Origin: Guadua angustifolia
Lineage: Eukaryota; Streptophyta; Magnoliopsida; Poales; Poaceae
Direction: 5' to 3'
Assembly: GCA_036346375.1 (NCBI GenBank)
Contig: CM070506.1
Location: 3,286,001-3,350,000 of the forward strand
DNA length: 64,000 nt
The notes beneath the pieces are model-generated. The model was not told the origin of the DNA and searched no databases. It was given only the letters and a program-made list of their open reading frames with translations. Shown here one piece after another: positions 46,091-59,744 of this stretch (its first letter is position 1; each line of letters begins with the position of its first letter). A program made the position numbers and the translations under genes.

Positions 46091-46560
46091 GGAAAGAATC
46101 AGTTATTATGATGAACCGATTGTGATGATATTATCATCATAATCGATTAGGTGAAACCGATTGTGATGATCTCTCGTCACAATCAGTTCTTATGTAGAAC
46201 CAATTTAGATGACCAAATTATCACAATTGGTTTGACATAGAAATCGATTCTGATGAGGCATCATGACAATCGGTTCTTACATAGAACTGATGTTGATGAC
46301 CGTATCATCGGAATCAGTTCTTCTGTGAAACCGATTCTGATGACCGTATCATCGGAATCAGTTCTTAGATTATGATGATGGGATCATCAGAATCGGTTCC
46401 ATGTAAGATCCGATTTTGATGATGTGGTCATAAGAATCGGTTTATTTTAAGAATCGATTGTGATGACGGATCATCAGAATCAGTTTCACAGAAGAACCGA
46501 TTCTAATGGCCCTATCATCAGAATCGATTCCACATAAGAACCAATTGTGAGAGTGTGCCT
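46091..46560. repeat. Left array of CACTA-type subterminal units (region CACTA-2)
   Basis: About a dozen units of GAACCGATTCTGATGA / TCATCAGAATCGGTTC alternate in orientation with a spacing of about 36-40 bp. The same units recur at 62450-62985, and between them lies a TNPA-ULP1 gene, so the pair probably marks the two subterminal zones of one large CACTA element. A clean CACTA tip was not found at this side. Confidence 0.75.
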
Positions 46561-46713
46561 TATTTCATATTCTTCAAAACAACACATATTGGCAGTATAT
46601 GCACATATATATGTATCACATTTGCAATACATAACACAGAATGCATATATCATATTCACATAACACAAACACTTTAATTACAACACATATCACATTCGAT
46701 GACAATATACAAA

Positions 46714-46880
46714 CATAAGCATACTTAACAATCAGTACAACATAAGCATGCTTAACAATAAGTAGTAACAATATACAACATAAGCATGCTTAACAATCAG
46801 TAACAATATACAACATAAGCATGCTTAACAATCAGTAACAATATACAACATAAGCATGCTTAACAATCAGTACTAATTAA
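46714..46880. repeat. 35-bp tandem repeat
   Basis: CATAAGCATGCTTAACAATC begins at 46741, 46779, 46814 and 46849 (one diverged copy at 46714), each followed by AGTAACAATATACAA. It lies just downstream of the stop of the TNPA-ULP1 gene. Confidence 0.85.
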
Positions 46881-48667
46881 TATTGTTTACATATGGACTA
46901 GTATGATGATTGAGGATCTCTAAATCTACCGTCCTCCGATATAACTTCTAACCAGTACCACTGGCATAAGTGATCTCGTATGGTGTTTAGTTGTTTCTTG
47001 TCTAAGCTCTTATGGGGGATAGTGAGCTCCTGCAAAATAGAATGTAGTGTAATAATTTAAGTTTTAAAATTTGTATGTAAAAGCCTAAGTGTATTATTAT
47101 GCATGTACATATATTTGAGGGAAAAGATGTGAGCTGTTGATCAGGAGCGCCATGTGGTGCATGACGTAGAAGCCGCATAGGTCATCGCTGCCCTGTTGAT
47201 GACACTGTGAAGAGAGAAAGAATTTAACATATGAAGATTACATGTTAGAAAAAATTAATCGTATATATGGTAGGCAGTTGTACCCTAAAGCGCTTATACT
47301 CCTGTGTCTTGCCCTTTTTAGTATCATGTTTTCCTCCTCCATCGACGTAGGCTGAGAAACCCCTACATACATTGGAGAGATGCCATTGAGTCAAAAAAAT
47401 GAATGTAGTTACATTCAGAATGTGTTAGGTTACAGTAATGTTCTTACTGCTCCAAAGGAGGCTTGATCGCATAGGCCATCGGTCTGTCCTCGATCGAGTT
47501 TAAAATGTACACCGCGTTTTCACTCAGAATGAGGATGAGTAGAACCCAATGGTTGCTTATTAAATGGCATGCAGTGTAAGGAAATAAGTTCGCATACGGC
47601 GTAAGTGTGTACAAATAATTGAAGGGTAAAGTACTACTTACTCCTCCTGGTACAGGAATAGAATGAATTTCTTTCTAAATTCAGCATTCAAAACCCGCTT
47701 GATGTAGATGGCAAGGAAGTCCGGTTGAAGCCGTGCCACGGTCACAGACACCAGCTCAGGGTCGACAAATCCAATTGGTTGTTGATGCATCACGGCTCAC
47801 TGCCTCATTGCCCTGCAACTCATGTTGAACGTTAGAAAGCGTAATGCGAAATCTTATGAAAGTCATCAGGTGTGTGGTGCGTTACTCACAGTGTGCAAGA
47901 ACGTAAAGTAGAAATATCCATGGCCTTTAGTTGGTAGATACGAATAGATTGTCAAAACTGACTAGGAATGTCCCATCCTCGTCATGGTGAAAATGTCCCT
48001 TTCTATACCTCAAAGTGAAGTTGACTCAACTCTCGTCCTCTTTGACCTTATCAATGTACCATCTATGGAGCAAGCGACTAAATTTACCTAGAGCATTTAA
48101 TTCTTTGGATGCAATCAAGGGTTTTCCATGTACGTAGCCCTTGAAATCATAAGAGGTCTTCACATTGCCTGCCAACTTTCCATTCTTCGTAGAAGAAGTA
48201 TGCAAGGTCAGGGCAAGGGGCTTTGCATGTGTTGTAGGGGGCGTTGTGGCCTCTGTTAGCTTTGCCTTCTTCGAAGGAGTCACTGAGGCCTCCTGCGGTT
48301 CAGTGGTTATCATGCTAGCCCTTTTATGTGTGAGCTCTGCACTCTGCATAGGAGCAGGAGTAGGCGCAGGTATGGTAGGAACCTATGAAGCATACGCATA
48401 TGTAACTTGTTGAAGTACTACAGGAATAGTAGAGGAGATGGGGTGGATTTTTACCTTGACAAATACGACACCCGTCGTGGACCACTTGATAAACAACATG
48501 CGTGCTTGCCCGAGAGTGGTGACCATGCACAGTGTTGGTCTCCTTGCATGGAAATGCAACCCCGCGTGTAGTCTTCAAGGGAAATCCGTCCTCCGTCAGG
48601 TTGAGCTGGCACTTGGCAGGCGCCTACAAGAAGTGCGGAACTTGAGGAAAAACATTGTGGGAGTTAC

Positions 48668-51600
48668 TGTAACGACCCCCATTTTAGCACAGAATGCCAA
48701 AATAGAAATCTAATGTGCACACAGTACTAGTCCCTAGATCAGTAGCTAGTACGCACATTTACCACAATTGGAATCACAACCATACATTATATTAATTAAG
48801 CGAAAACGATTATATAAACAATTCTTACAACTCAAAGTATACAGCAACAAAAGAAGCAAAGCCTTGTAGTATACCCATCCAAACCCACAACCAACTAACC
48901 AGGCATAAATCCCTAGAAAGACCACGACAATAAGGATCCCGCAACCTACGACGAAAACATATCTTCGAAGCCTCGCTAGCATACACCTAAAAACAACGAA
49001 TAAGCAAGGGTGAGTACTTTCGTACTCCACAAGACTTAAGGTGGTATTTGCAAATGCATAAATGCAAGCCAATTCAAAGGAGGCTGTTACAGTTAATTTG
49101 CACAAAGTGAAGTTGAATTTATAAGTCAAGTTGTTTGCAAACGGAATTTGTAAGAGCAAGATTGATTGATAACAAATAATTAAATCATAAGTAACACTCA
49201 CAGTCCTCCATGACGTGAGCGACGAATCATCAAATCCTGAAATCCATCAATGTCAGCCCTTCGACATAAAGCACAGTTGCAAAACCAATGAAACCAACCC
49301 TTTTGAAAATAATAAAACATCTAACATTGGAATGACTTCACCAAGTGCCCATGACCACGGGCGCGGCTAATCGATTAGATTTACACTCTGCAGATGTGTA
49401 CAACTTTACCCACAAGGAATGATCAACCTTTTGTTCGACACACTTCCTTAGGTGCGCCGTCCAGGAGATCATACATAACCGTTACATTACCTAGACGTGG
49501 CTTCGATCCAGCCCGGGACGTTAACCCCCGCCATAGAACTAGAAACACACACACAAGTCGTGGATCCACTTTCACACACCCAACACAACGTTCTAAACAT
49601 GGCAGGGCGTACACCGTTGCATTAGCAAGTAAAAACCCTGTCAAGCAGACCAAACCGGAATGCCTATGCTAGCTCCCGCCTTCCAAAGAGCAAAGTCATG
49701 TCTAAATAACTTAATAAGCTATGGCCGTCCCATACCGAACCTCGTGGTTGCACGGAATTCTTGGATCAATAGCGTCCCATTGCTCGGTCCTTAATCCGAC
49801 ACGGGCGATACTTCACCCTACACTACGTGCAATTCCTTTGGCACATCCGGCTATTGCCAATAATCGCCCGCGTCAAACCATAGTTTTATTTTAGTTTTTA
49901 ATCAAAATACCAGCAACCAACAGTGCCATTTCGAATGTTTTCAGGAAACAATTTAATTTGATCATCTGCTATATTGATTCTAAAGCATGGCTAAGCATGA
50001 ATAACATGAACGCATATACCCATGATGACATTAAGTAATGCCTATCCTCAATCTAGGTTTTCAAGGTTTACATGTCCATAATTATCAAAGAAGGTTAATG
50101 AGACAACAGGTATAACTACTAGTACCACAAAATAGCAAGTTTATAGAAAGTAAATGCATGCATAAATTGGTTTAGCAAAACAAAGAAAATTAAATACTGG
50201 GATCAATATGATCAAAGGGGTGCTTGCCTTGCTTATTCGTCATTTACAATGAAGTCGTGGATTACGGCTGACAAAGGCAACGACGGAATCAACAACGTCG
50301 GGTTCTACACGTCGATCAATCGAAATACAGCAAAATACTAACTTCAATAAGGACAAAAAGAAAATAGATAGCAAGAACAAATAAAGACTCTTCACAAGAA
50401 ACAGGGATTGCTCTTTATGAATTTATTAATTTTATTTTACGAGTTTAAGATGCAAAAATTGGTTGGATTAAAAGAATTAATCATTAGTTGAAAGGTTCAT
50501 TGATTTTACTATTCATAATGCATTTCTGGCAACCTTATTACTTACGCATTTTGCTCTATTAGGATTCAGATTCAAAGCAAGATGAAGTGAGAATATTTTT
50601 CTAGATTACTGCAGATCATATCTTAAAGATCATTTCTGAGCTATTCTTAAAAAATTCGGACTTAGATTAAATGTTTTGCAAGCTGATGAAAAGGCTTATA
50701 TGATCATATTATATTATGAATGAATACTTCTTTGCCTTTGATTGACTTTGAATAGAATTAGCTTCGCGCAAGGTAAGATCTATCGACTTAGGCTACTGGC
50801 CTTATTACTTGATATTTGAGAAGGTTCTGGTGATACAAATAACTTAACTACAGGTTTCCTCATTATTACCGAGAGCGCTTACTCAAGTTATAAAGTTCAG
50901 AAATCATAATACTTTAGGTTCTTATGTTAACAGGATTTATATTTAAAGCATGACGAAATAAGATTGTTTCTTCAGAATAGGATAGTTTATACTTTAGAGT
51001 GCATTCCTAGGCTAATTTCATAAATTTTAGGATTTGAACGAGACATTATATTCATTGCTGAAAAGGCTTACATGGCATTATAAAGTTTACGTTATACGGA
51101 ATCGGCAAGAATATGAAGCGCGAGGTTAACACTTAAGGGTTTTGAGCTAATAGGATTAATATGCAAACCTTGATGAAATAAGATTCTTTCTATAGAATAT
51201 GGTAGTATGAACTTTATACAGTGCTTCTAAACTAGTTTTACTAATTTTAGCATTTAAACGGGTTATTTTATTTACTGATGAAATAGTATAAATGATCACA
51301 ATGCAAACGCTAAATCGGTCAAGATTCATTTGAAGTTTGTGACTACACTATACATGATCCTTTATTCATTTTTCAGGTGTTAGCAGGAAGCAATCCTAGA
51401 AATGTTTTAAGACTATTTTTATATTATTTGGCTTTAACCGCGATAGATTAACTATTTGTTTAGTGTTATAATTTACATTTTCTTTCATTAAAAGAATGCA
51501 ATTTAAGCCTTATTCTAAATATTTTTACATACATGAGTTCTTGCTGTTTCCAGAAACTTCATACAAATTATTTCATCCTTTTATGAGATATTATATTTTC

Positions 51601-53984
51601 ATTTTTATTAATGGCCATATTAAGGTTTGCTAATGATTGTAAAGCAAATATATTAAGCTTAGTTCAAGAATTAAATATCTTTGCATGATTAGGTTTATTA
51701 TAATCCCACAAGCTCATAAGAATTTATTTTATGATTTTAAAAGTTATATTTTTCATATGTGCATAGTGTCCATAATAGTGTGTTTGTCTCATTGTTGATT
51801 TCAATAATTATTCCATGATCCAGAAATTTAATGTTTTTATAGATTTGAATTGATCCTAAGCTTAGAATCACATAAAAATTTATTTCATTATTTCTTGACT
51901 TATTGTTCACAGATTTATTATAAAGAACATATTAAGGTTATTAACGAAATGTTATTCCAATAATATGTCTAAAGTTCAAAAATTAAATATATTTGTATAC
52001 TCTGAATACTCCTGATTTTAGATGATTTTATAAATTTGTCTCACCCTATTTGGATTACAAATGCAAAAGATATTCACAAATGATACTAGCTCAGTTTTGT
52101 AACTGATCAAATATTCGAAAATACGCTTTCATATCAGAGGAAGCGCCTTTACCCTTTGAACTGTGTTGCTTGCTCTGATTGACAAGGAGGGACCGCGCGG
52201 TAGTGAGACAAAACAGGGGCACGGCTAGGGCATGGCGGTGACGGCGCTCCGGTGGCTTTCTGGCGACGACGACGGCATGGGGAGAGAGAGCTCGGCGAGT
52301 CTCAGCTGGAGGCGGAACCAATTCGACCGGAGAAGAAGCAGAGCGGTGCACCACCGGACTCGAGCGGCGATGGCAGAGACACCACGCCGGAGAAGATGAA
52401 CAGGGGTGTTAGGAGTTGAACCATAGAACATTAAGCATGAAGGGGTACTAGTGGTTCCATTTTTGCGGTTAGTTCGGTTGAAGAATTACGGGATCAGGCT
52501 GCCACCAAGCGACCAGAGTTAGAGAAGAAGGGTACTGGCGATGGCTTGATTTTGCATGGGGGAGCTCAAATGTTTTTGAGGGCTTTTAATCAGCAGTGCT
52601 TGGTGATGCTCTAGACCAAAGGGATTTGGAAATGGGATGCTCTATTGCTCGAATTGATCTCGGCTCTGAGCTTCAAGGGGTTTCGGCCTTGGCGGAGCTA
52701 AGCAAGACTTGGGTGCGCTGGCTAGAAGGGAGTAGGATGAGATGATGGAGATGAGCAAACGGTTCACTGTGATCACTGAGGTGCAATATATGGCTGAGGA
52801 ACTGAACGGATGAGCCGGCTTTGGTTGAGCTTGGTCTCGGTTGTGAGCTTCACCGAATGCGACAAGGAAACAGGCGAGCTGGCCAGGCTTTAATTGCTAC
52901 GGTATGGCACGAGACAGAGCAAGGACGAACATGGCAATGATCGAGCTCGTTGACGCAAGTGATGAGACGACTCAGCGGAAAAATTCAATGAATGACCTCG
53001 GCTAACTGTGGCGTTAGGAGTCTTTGGTTCGGTTGGAAGAACAGAAGGAAGGAGGAGATGAAGCTGACAGGTGGGGTCATTGCCACCGGTCAGAGGCTGA
53101 GAGATTTGTCCGTTGTGCCCAGCGAAATGGAACAGATAAGGGGGATGGCCCACACGTCAGCGAATAGAGGTCGCAAAAAATCAAGTTTCGGCTCGACTGA
53201 GTCTAGTACACGAATTTATTGGGCTGTCAAACTTGAGTATAAAATGTTCAAACTTTTTGAACGGGGTCACTAGATAAATCTTGACTCCTGGTAAAATTTT
53301 GAGGTTACAATGAGTTACTGAGAAATTATTAAAATTCTTACAACAGTGACTACTCCTAAATTTTGTTTTGGATTTTGATTTTTCTTTGAGATCAATTGAA
53401 GTCTATTATTTCTAATTTTTTTTTTCAAATTTATTTGAGCTAAGAATGCATTTGTAAAATTTTCAGGTCAAAATATGGTCCCATTATTTTATAAAAATTC
53501 TGAAATTGAAATTTCTAGATTTTTAGAGGTTCTGTTTTTTTTTAATTTGGAAAAGTATTAAATGAAATTATTAATTTATAATATTTTTACCAAAGGTAGA
53601 TATTGCATTGAGATTTTCTTGATAATTTTTATAGCTCTAGATAAGATTTATAAATATTTTATAAATTCTAACAATGCATTGTTTTAATTTAAAAGTTGTC
53701 TTTTCATTTTGTCTCTTCATTTCTTTATGCATAAAATTTCATTTGCTGGCTAAAAGGGTTTACTTGCATGACCAGGGTTCTCATGGTAATTTTCTAAATT
53801 TTTACTTTTTACATTTTTGCCATTTTCTCTTTTTCATTCTTTATTTCCATTTGTTGAATTTTTCATACAAAGTATAAATCCAAAGAAATCCAAATAAAAC
53901 AAATAATACCAAGAAAACTCAGAAATAATTATATTAAAATTCAAAATATATATTTTTACTTTATTAAAATTTTGGGATGTTACA
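48668..53984 (-). mobile_element. Solo-LTR-like element A (minus orientation)
   Basis: Read on the minus strand it begins TGTAACATCCCAAAATTTT and ends GGGGGTCGTTACA. Flanks GTTAC (48663-48667) and GCTAC (53985-53989) match in 4 of 5 bases, as expected for an old LTR target duplication. Inside are the landmark GACCCCACCTGTCAGC (on the minus strand near 53070), a GC-rich zone, and GTGAGTACTTTCGTACTCC (49011). No gag or pol is present. Element B at 54085-58238 is a diverged copy in opposite orientation. Confidence 0.6.
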
Positions 53985-54084
53985 GCTACACTTGTAGCTT
54001 TAAGTTAGAAAAATTTAATTATTACCTGTAGCTAGGGACCAGTGTTATCATTTTTGGAACCACCGCTGCTGGGTCGAGGCTCAG

Positions 54085-57000
54085 TGTAACATCCCGAAAA
54101 ATTCAAAAATAAGGAAACTGAAATTTTTGAAATTTAAAAATGGAATAAAATTTAAATTTCAATTTGAATCAAAATTTTAATTTAAACCAATGTCCTTTTC
54201 TCATTTTTATGCATTCTAATTTTAAGAAAATAATGAATAACAATATTAAAAGCCTAATCATGAGATTTTTACCCTGAAATCCTGACAATCCTACAAACCT
54301 CTATTAGAAATATCAAACATTAAAACTTACATTAGTGAATTTTAGAAATTCAAAACAGAAAACTAATAAGATTGAAAATGATAATGTCAGAATTGTTAGA
54401 AATTGAATATAAAATATAAAATCATGAAAATTTTACAGAAGATTAATAATGCTATGTCCGATATTTGATAAAATTTTCATAAAATAATAGTATCATTTCG
54501 ATCATCAATTAAATATGAAACAGAAAAATTAAAAACCTAGAAAACTGCATTGTCAGAATTTATTAAATTATATAACTTTAATCATCGGTTGAAAATTTTA
54601 CTGGAGACTTACCATTACCCTACTAATACTAATAAAAAGTTTCATAAAAATCTAAAATCAATCAGCCATTGAATCAGATGAATTAACCCAGACTCGGCCA
54701 AAGTCTATCCATATCTGTACCTTTAGTGAGGCTTACAAGTGGGGCCAACTTGTGATCTGGCTCCAGCAGCACTTTGGCCGACACCTCTCCTACCGAATGA
54801 CCCCACATATCAGCCACTGGTCTACAGTCCTTCTTCTTCCTTTGCTTTCTTTTCTTCTTTTCCCTCTGCCACACGCAGGGCAAGCCAGCAGCGCCTCTGT
54901 TCCTATCTCTCTCGCGCCGCAATTTCCATCCTCAGATTCTCGTCCACATCGCCAACCCTGCCGTGCCCTGCCCTGGTTGCTGCAACCCAGAGGAACGAAG
55001 AATCTCTCGCGTGTTCATCTCGACCGAAGGCACCGTCTGCCAAAAGATTGCCACGGCAAGGAATCACCCACGGGATTACTGCCACGGCGTGAAGATGGCA
55101 GCGAAGCCAGGTCCCTTGCTCTGCCAAAGCCTGCCGAGGCAAACAAAAACACCACATTTTCTTTGCCATGGCAACAACCGCCGAGCCCTCCCGAAATATC
55201 TCCAGAATTCGCTTCAAGCCGCCCCTATCCTCCTTATAAACTCGAAAACGCAGACCCTCAACTAGCCTGAGCACTCTGGTTCCTCACCCCGTCCCTCGAT
55301 TGCGCCGGAACTGTCCTCATCTCCCCCAAATCTGGTGAGGACCAGTGAAAAGGGGGAAAACCAATTCGTTCTCTCCAGTGAAGCTCCACCCAAATCAGTT
55401 GACCTGGAGACCCTTGACGGCACGTAGGACCAGTCCCCAACCCCAATCGGAGGTCTTCTTCTCCGGCGAGCCACTACACCGAGCTCCATCTTTCGCCGCC
55501 GCACCCGCACGGTGAGACCCCTCTCCCGCATGATTTTTCTTTGAGTTAGGTGCTAAAACGGAACTCTCCATACCCCTTTATGCTCAAAACGGTGAAAAAG
55601 GAACTCGAGAAACTCTGGATTCGTGGTTCCACCGTCCGGCCATGGCCTCCGCCGCCCGAGCTCGACGGCGCGCCGACTCCGGCCTTTCCGCAACCGACAA
55701 CCGGGTCCCCTGGGTGCGCACGCATGTGTTGATTCCCATGGTGGTACCGGAGCGCCGTCATTCACCGTCGTTTGCCGGCAGCGAGCTCGGCCGTGCTCTC
55801 CCCTGTCTCTAGTCGCTGCCATGCGGGCCCGGCGAGTCAGCGCCTCAGTCCGATTTCACTCAAAAAAAAGGGAAAGCGTATTCGTTGCACAGAAGCGTAT
55901 TTTCCTAAAATAGCATATTTCCAATTTCCAGCAATTAATAGACTTTGCTACTTCCAAGTGCTTGGAACTTTTGAACCATAAGTCCAAATTTAATGAAATA
56001 AATTTCTAAATTCATATAAAATCTTGTAGATTCAGAATATGCAAAAATATTTAAAACTTCAACTTTGTTTAAAATTTTAACATTAATTTAAAAGAAAATT
56101 CAAATATGCCATACATGGAATTTGTGCAAATGAACTCGAAATTACCTAAAACCAATTTTGTTAGAATTCTTATGATTTTGGGAATCTGAATATGTAATAA
56201 TATGCAGGGTTCACTATGGAAAATGTTCAAGTTATATTATAGAAAGCCATAAGTCATTATTAAAAATATATAGTTCAATAATAAATCATGAATATGAGTT
56301 ACATAATTTTGTATTGCTGAAATTATAATTATAACCAATACTTTAAGGAATCTCATATCACCATGTTATACTAAGTCAATAAATAAACATGTGATCTCAT
56401 GTACACATATATGAAATGACAGTCATACATGAACATATATTAAAGAACATATGAAACCTTCAATAATTTAAATCAAAATCCATGTATGTTGTATGAAATT
56501 ATTTTATTTGGATCTTTCTCTTTGCCTTATTAAGACTTGCTTCTTGCCATGTATTATTCTTGGACGACGTGTAGAACCCGACGAGTTAGGACTAGTCACC
56601 GACGAACGTGAGTACGACCTCGGTGATAGTCAGCAAGGCAAGCACCCTCCTTTGACCATGTTGATCCCAGTTTTACAAATGTTTTCATTAAATTTTTTGG
56701 TTGCATACGTATATTCATTAAACTCTGCTATATTGTGGGTAACGGTAGCTATACCTGTTGATTCCTGAAACCTCCTTGATATAAATGAATTTGTGAACCT
56801 TGATACCTTAGAATCATGGTTAGACAATATATAATGTCACTCTGGGTATATACGATGTTTAATAATCTTGCTTAGCCATGCTTTAGACTTGGTATACGTC
56901 AAATTGAGACATTGATCAAATGATACTTGGATATGCTGAGCATGATGATGATTCTTAGACATGTTGAGACATGATGATGATTTTTGGTTATTTTAATTAA

Positions 57001-58238
57001 AAATGAAAAATAAAATTATAATATTGATGCGGGCAATTATTGGCAATAGCCTGGTGTGCATGGATTTGCACGTAGATTAGGGGGAGATTATTGCCTGTGT
57101 CAGATTAAGGACCGAACTATGGGTTGTTTTCAGGCCAAGATAACCGTACAACCACAAGTACTGGTATGGGACAATCTTAACCTATTAAGTTCCTTAAAAC
57201 TAATTTTGCACATTGGTAGGCTGGAGAATGGTGTACGCCATGCTATGGGGAGAAGTGGGACACACTGGGGTATCATTGATTGCCGTACTATGTACAAATA
57301 TCTTCTGCCCTGTAGGGAGAAGTGGGACAACTTGGTACACCACTGTTTGTCGTACTAGTACAAATATCTTCTGCCCTGTAGGGGGGAAGTGGGACAATTT
57401 GATGTAGCATCACTTGTCGTACTAGTACAAATATCTTCTGCTGCCATAGTATGGGTTCACCAGGCTGGTGTAAAGTTAGGTTTAAGTAATGTAACAGTTA
57501 TGTTATGATCTCCTTGCTGACACACCAAAGGAAGTGTGTTACTGGCCTGGCAAAAGAGGTTGATCATTTCTTGTGGGTAAAGCTGTACAACTCTGCAGAG
57601 TGAAAAACTAATCGATTAGCCGCGCCCGCGGTCATGGGCACTTGGTAAAGTCATCACATAGTTAGCTGTTTTATTTTATAAAATGTGGATTCTGATATAT
57701 GTTGTCAAGCATCATGATTTGGATTGGATATCCTTGTTGAAAAGGGATTATTTCGGATTGACATGTGTTGTCAATGATTGATTCATGGAGATGATCAAAG
57801 GAACTGAGGTTTGTGAAATTTACTATTTTATACTTATATCTTAAACTGCTTTTATTTAAATTCCGTTTATGTTCTACAATTTAGTAAATTCTTTTGCAAA
57901 CTAGCTTTCTGCAAATTAACCATTAAAGCCTTTCCTTTGAAATGGCCTGCATGTATTATAGGATTTGAAAAAGTCTTGCTGAGTACGCAAGTACTCACCC
58001 TTGCTTATTCGTGGTTTTAAGGTGAAGAATCAGAATAGATCGACGAAACTTATTCAACACAGGATTCGGGAATGTTAACGAGTTTTTCTAGGGATTATAC
58101 CTTGTCAGTTGCCTGAGGGATTGGACGGGCACACTACAAGACTTTAATTCTTTCTGCTGCATTACTCATCCAGGGACCAGTACTGTGTGCACATGAGATT
58201 TCCATTTTTGCATTTATGTAAAAATGGGGGTCACTACA
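54085..58238 (+). mobile_element. Solo-LTR-like element B (plus orientation)
   Basis: Begins TGTAACATCCCGAAAAATTC and ends GGGGGTCACTACA. Flanks CTCAG (54080-54084) and CTTAG (58239-58243) match in 4 of 5 bases. It shares with element A, in inverse order, GACCCCACATATCAGC (54801), CGTGTAGAACCCGACGA (56569), AATCGATTAGCCGCGCCCGC (57610) and AAGTACTCACCCTTGCTTAT (57989). No protein-coding gene is supported inside; Pro/Ser-rich frames at 54752-55980 come from the GC-rich zone. Confidence 0.6.
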
Positions 58239-58243
58239 CTTAG

Positions 58244-59685
58244 GCAACTCTACGGAAGGCGAGGGCATCTGGCTCTAACTCTAGGAGATCATCGCCATCA
58301 TCTCGGCCCTCAGGTGCTCCTCACGTGCCATCATCTCCCCTCTCATCTCCTCCCTTATCTCATCCTCATGTGCCATCATCTCCCCCCTCATCTCCTCCTA
58401 GATCTGCTCCCTTAGCTGCTTCCTGAGCATGTACTTGATGCGCTCCGCACATGCCTCCCATGATCTTGATCTGGCACTCGCAGCGCCATCTTGGAAGTAG
58501 GACTTTTTTGTATGCCCCACCCCTGCAGCAAGCACCCGGCCCTTATGGTCGGGCTTCTTGATCGTAGACGACAGGATGTCATTCGACCCTTGGCTCTGAA
58601 AGGTCTCCTGCTTTTTCAGCTAGCTTACCTCCTCTTGCAATAAGCGAGTACAAATTATATCTGAAATACAAGTTGGGTCTACTGCAACGCACTAAGTTAG
58701 ATGTCTTACAATGATAGAGACGACGTGTGTGGTAGCGTGATTTGCAACTACAAGCTGCCCGTCGCCGGTTTTCGTTGTCCTCGCTAATACCCAGCCGCGT
58801 GCCTGCTCCTCACATATGTGGGAGTAAAGCATCGCCGTCTCAGAGTTCGCGTACTCCTCGGCTAGTCACACCTGCTCTGCATTCTTCCCCTCCTAGCCGC
58901 CTGTACCAAGGTGGTGCTGGTGCGTGTTATGCCTTTAGATAGCGGTGTTCCTCTCTCTCACCTGCTCTGCCTCGGGCGTGCCCTTCATCCTTGTGAACTC
59001 CTCCCAAACATCAGGAGTTATAAACGGATACCTCTCGAATGTTGTGCAGCCTTTTACCACGTACTCGCTGTGCATGAGGACCCTGAAGTGCCTCAAGGCC
59101 ACACCCATCCTCTTCATGGCATACCGCCTCGCATTGCATTCATCTTCCTCCTCTATAATCCATTTGCCCTTAACCTCGTCCCACAGCCGACTCTTATGCT
59201 CGGCGTTGACTTCCTTTCTCCAATCCTTAACCATTAGGGGCACCCTCTCTCTCACCAATTGGCTGAGGAATGACCGATATCGCCCCTTATTCTTGGGAGG
59301 ACCCGTGCAGACCCCCGTGACATTGAACTGGAGAACCTATGGCATTCTGTCTTTGGCCCCTTTGTTCGGTTCTCAGGCCTTCCTCACCTTACTCGAAGCC
59401 TCAATACATGGAACTTGTCTCGGCCCCAGAGGAGCACCTTGAACTCGGTTGGGCAATGAGCCGATGCTCTCTAATTGCGACATTTTGAGTTTTTTTATCT
59501 AACATGGTCATATATTTGATATGATAGAAAGCAATTCGTAGCTATTATGTGAACTTGACAATTGAATAGATAATTCATAGCATGTAATTATTCTAGATGA
59601 ACAAATGATCTTCAAGAAAGTATATCTGTTGACCAACTAAATACATACCAACGATGACTCCTAATCTCTAAATAGGTTAGGTCCT
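58244..59685. other. CACTA-2 sequence between insertions
   Basis: Holds the 5' exons of the TNPA-ULP1 gene (minus strand, see that entry) plus about 200 bp upstream of its ATG. No additional gene. Confidence 0.6.
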
Positions 59686-59744
59686 TGTCGAGTTTTGTTA
59701 CCGACAATAATTTTTATAGGGCTAAGCGCTGGACCCAAACTCAG

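Larger units (their letters stand above)
46908..59483 (-). pseudogene. TNPA-ULP1 (C48 cysteine protease) gene of a CACTA element, split by insertions
   Basis: Minus strand. Start MSQLESIGSLPNRV at 59483; transposase_24-like block QFNVTGVCTGPPKNKGRY, RVPLMVKDWRKEVNAEHKSR and LWDEVKGKWII (59320-59150), FERYPFITPDVWEEF (about 59030); a coiled-coil Glu/Met-rich segment (58440-58260); then the gene is cut by two LTR-like insertions (48668-58238). It resumes with LTEDGFPLKTTRGVAFPCKE (about 48590), a low-complexity linker (48349-48026), a C48 catalytic region with NHWVLL (His, about 47545), QQGSDDLCGFYVMHHM (Gln and Cys, about 47190), and a last exon 46908-47029 ending in a stop. The usual catalytic Asp position (VYILNS) shows Asn. 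Several in-frame stops occur (for example after SSKVRKA). By family, ULP1 domains cleave SUMO-like tags; why CACTA elements carry them is unknown. Confidence 0.85.

Noticed and set aside
46091..46560. Regular short repeats with spacers, superficially CRISPR-like
   Set aside because: Units alternate in orientation and diverge, spacers are not unique sequences of fixed length, there are no cas genes, and the context is a plant CACTA element.
48165..48413. Plus-strand open frame with hydrophobic segments
   Set aside because: It is antisense to the linker of the TNPA-ULP1 gene.
52091..55981. Several Pro/Ser/Arg-rich frames in the GC-rich parts of elements A and B
   Set aside because: They differ between the two copies, are in different frames and contain no domain; they come from LTR promoter-type sequence.
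48668..58238. Reading the whole 9.5 kb palindrome as a single DNA transposon with 1.6 kb inverted repeats
   Set aside because: Complete tips occur in the middle (53984 and 54085) and each half has its own near-matching flanking pentamer, which fits two separate insertions better.
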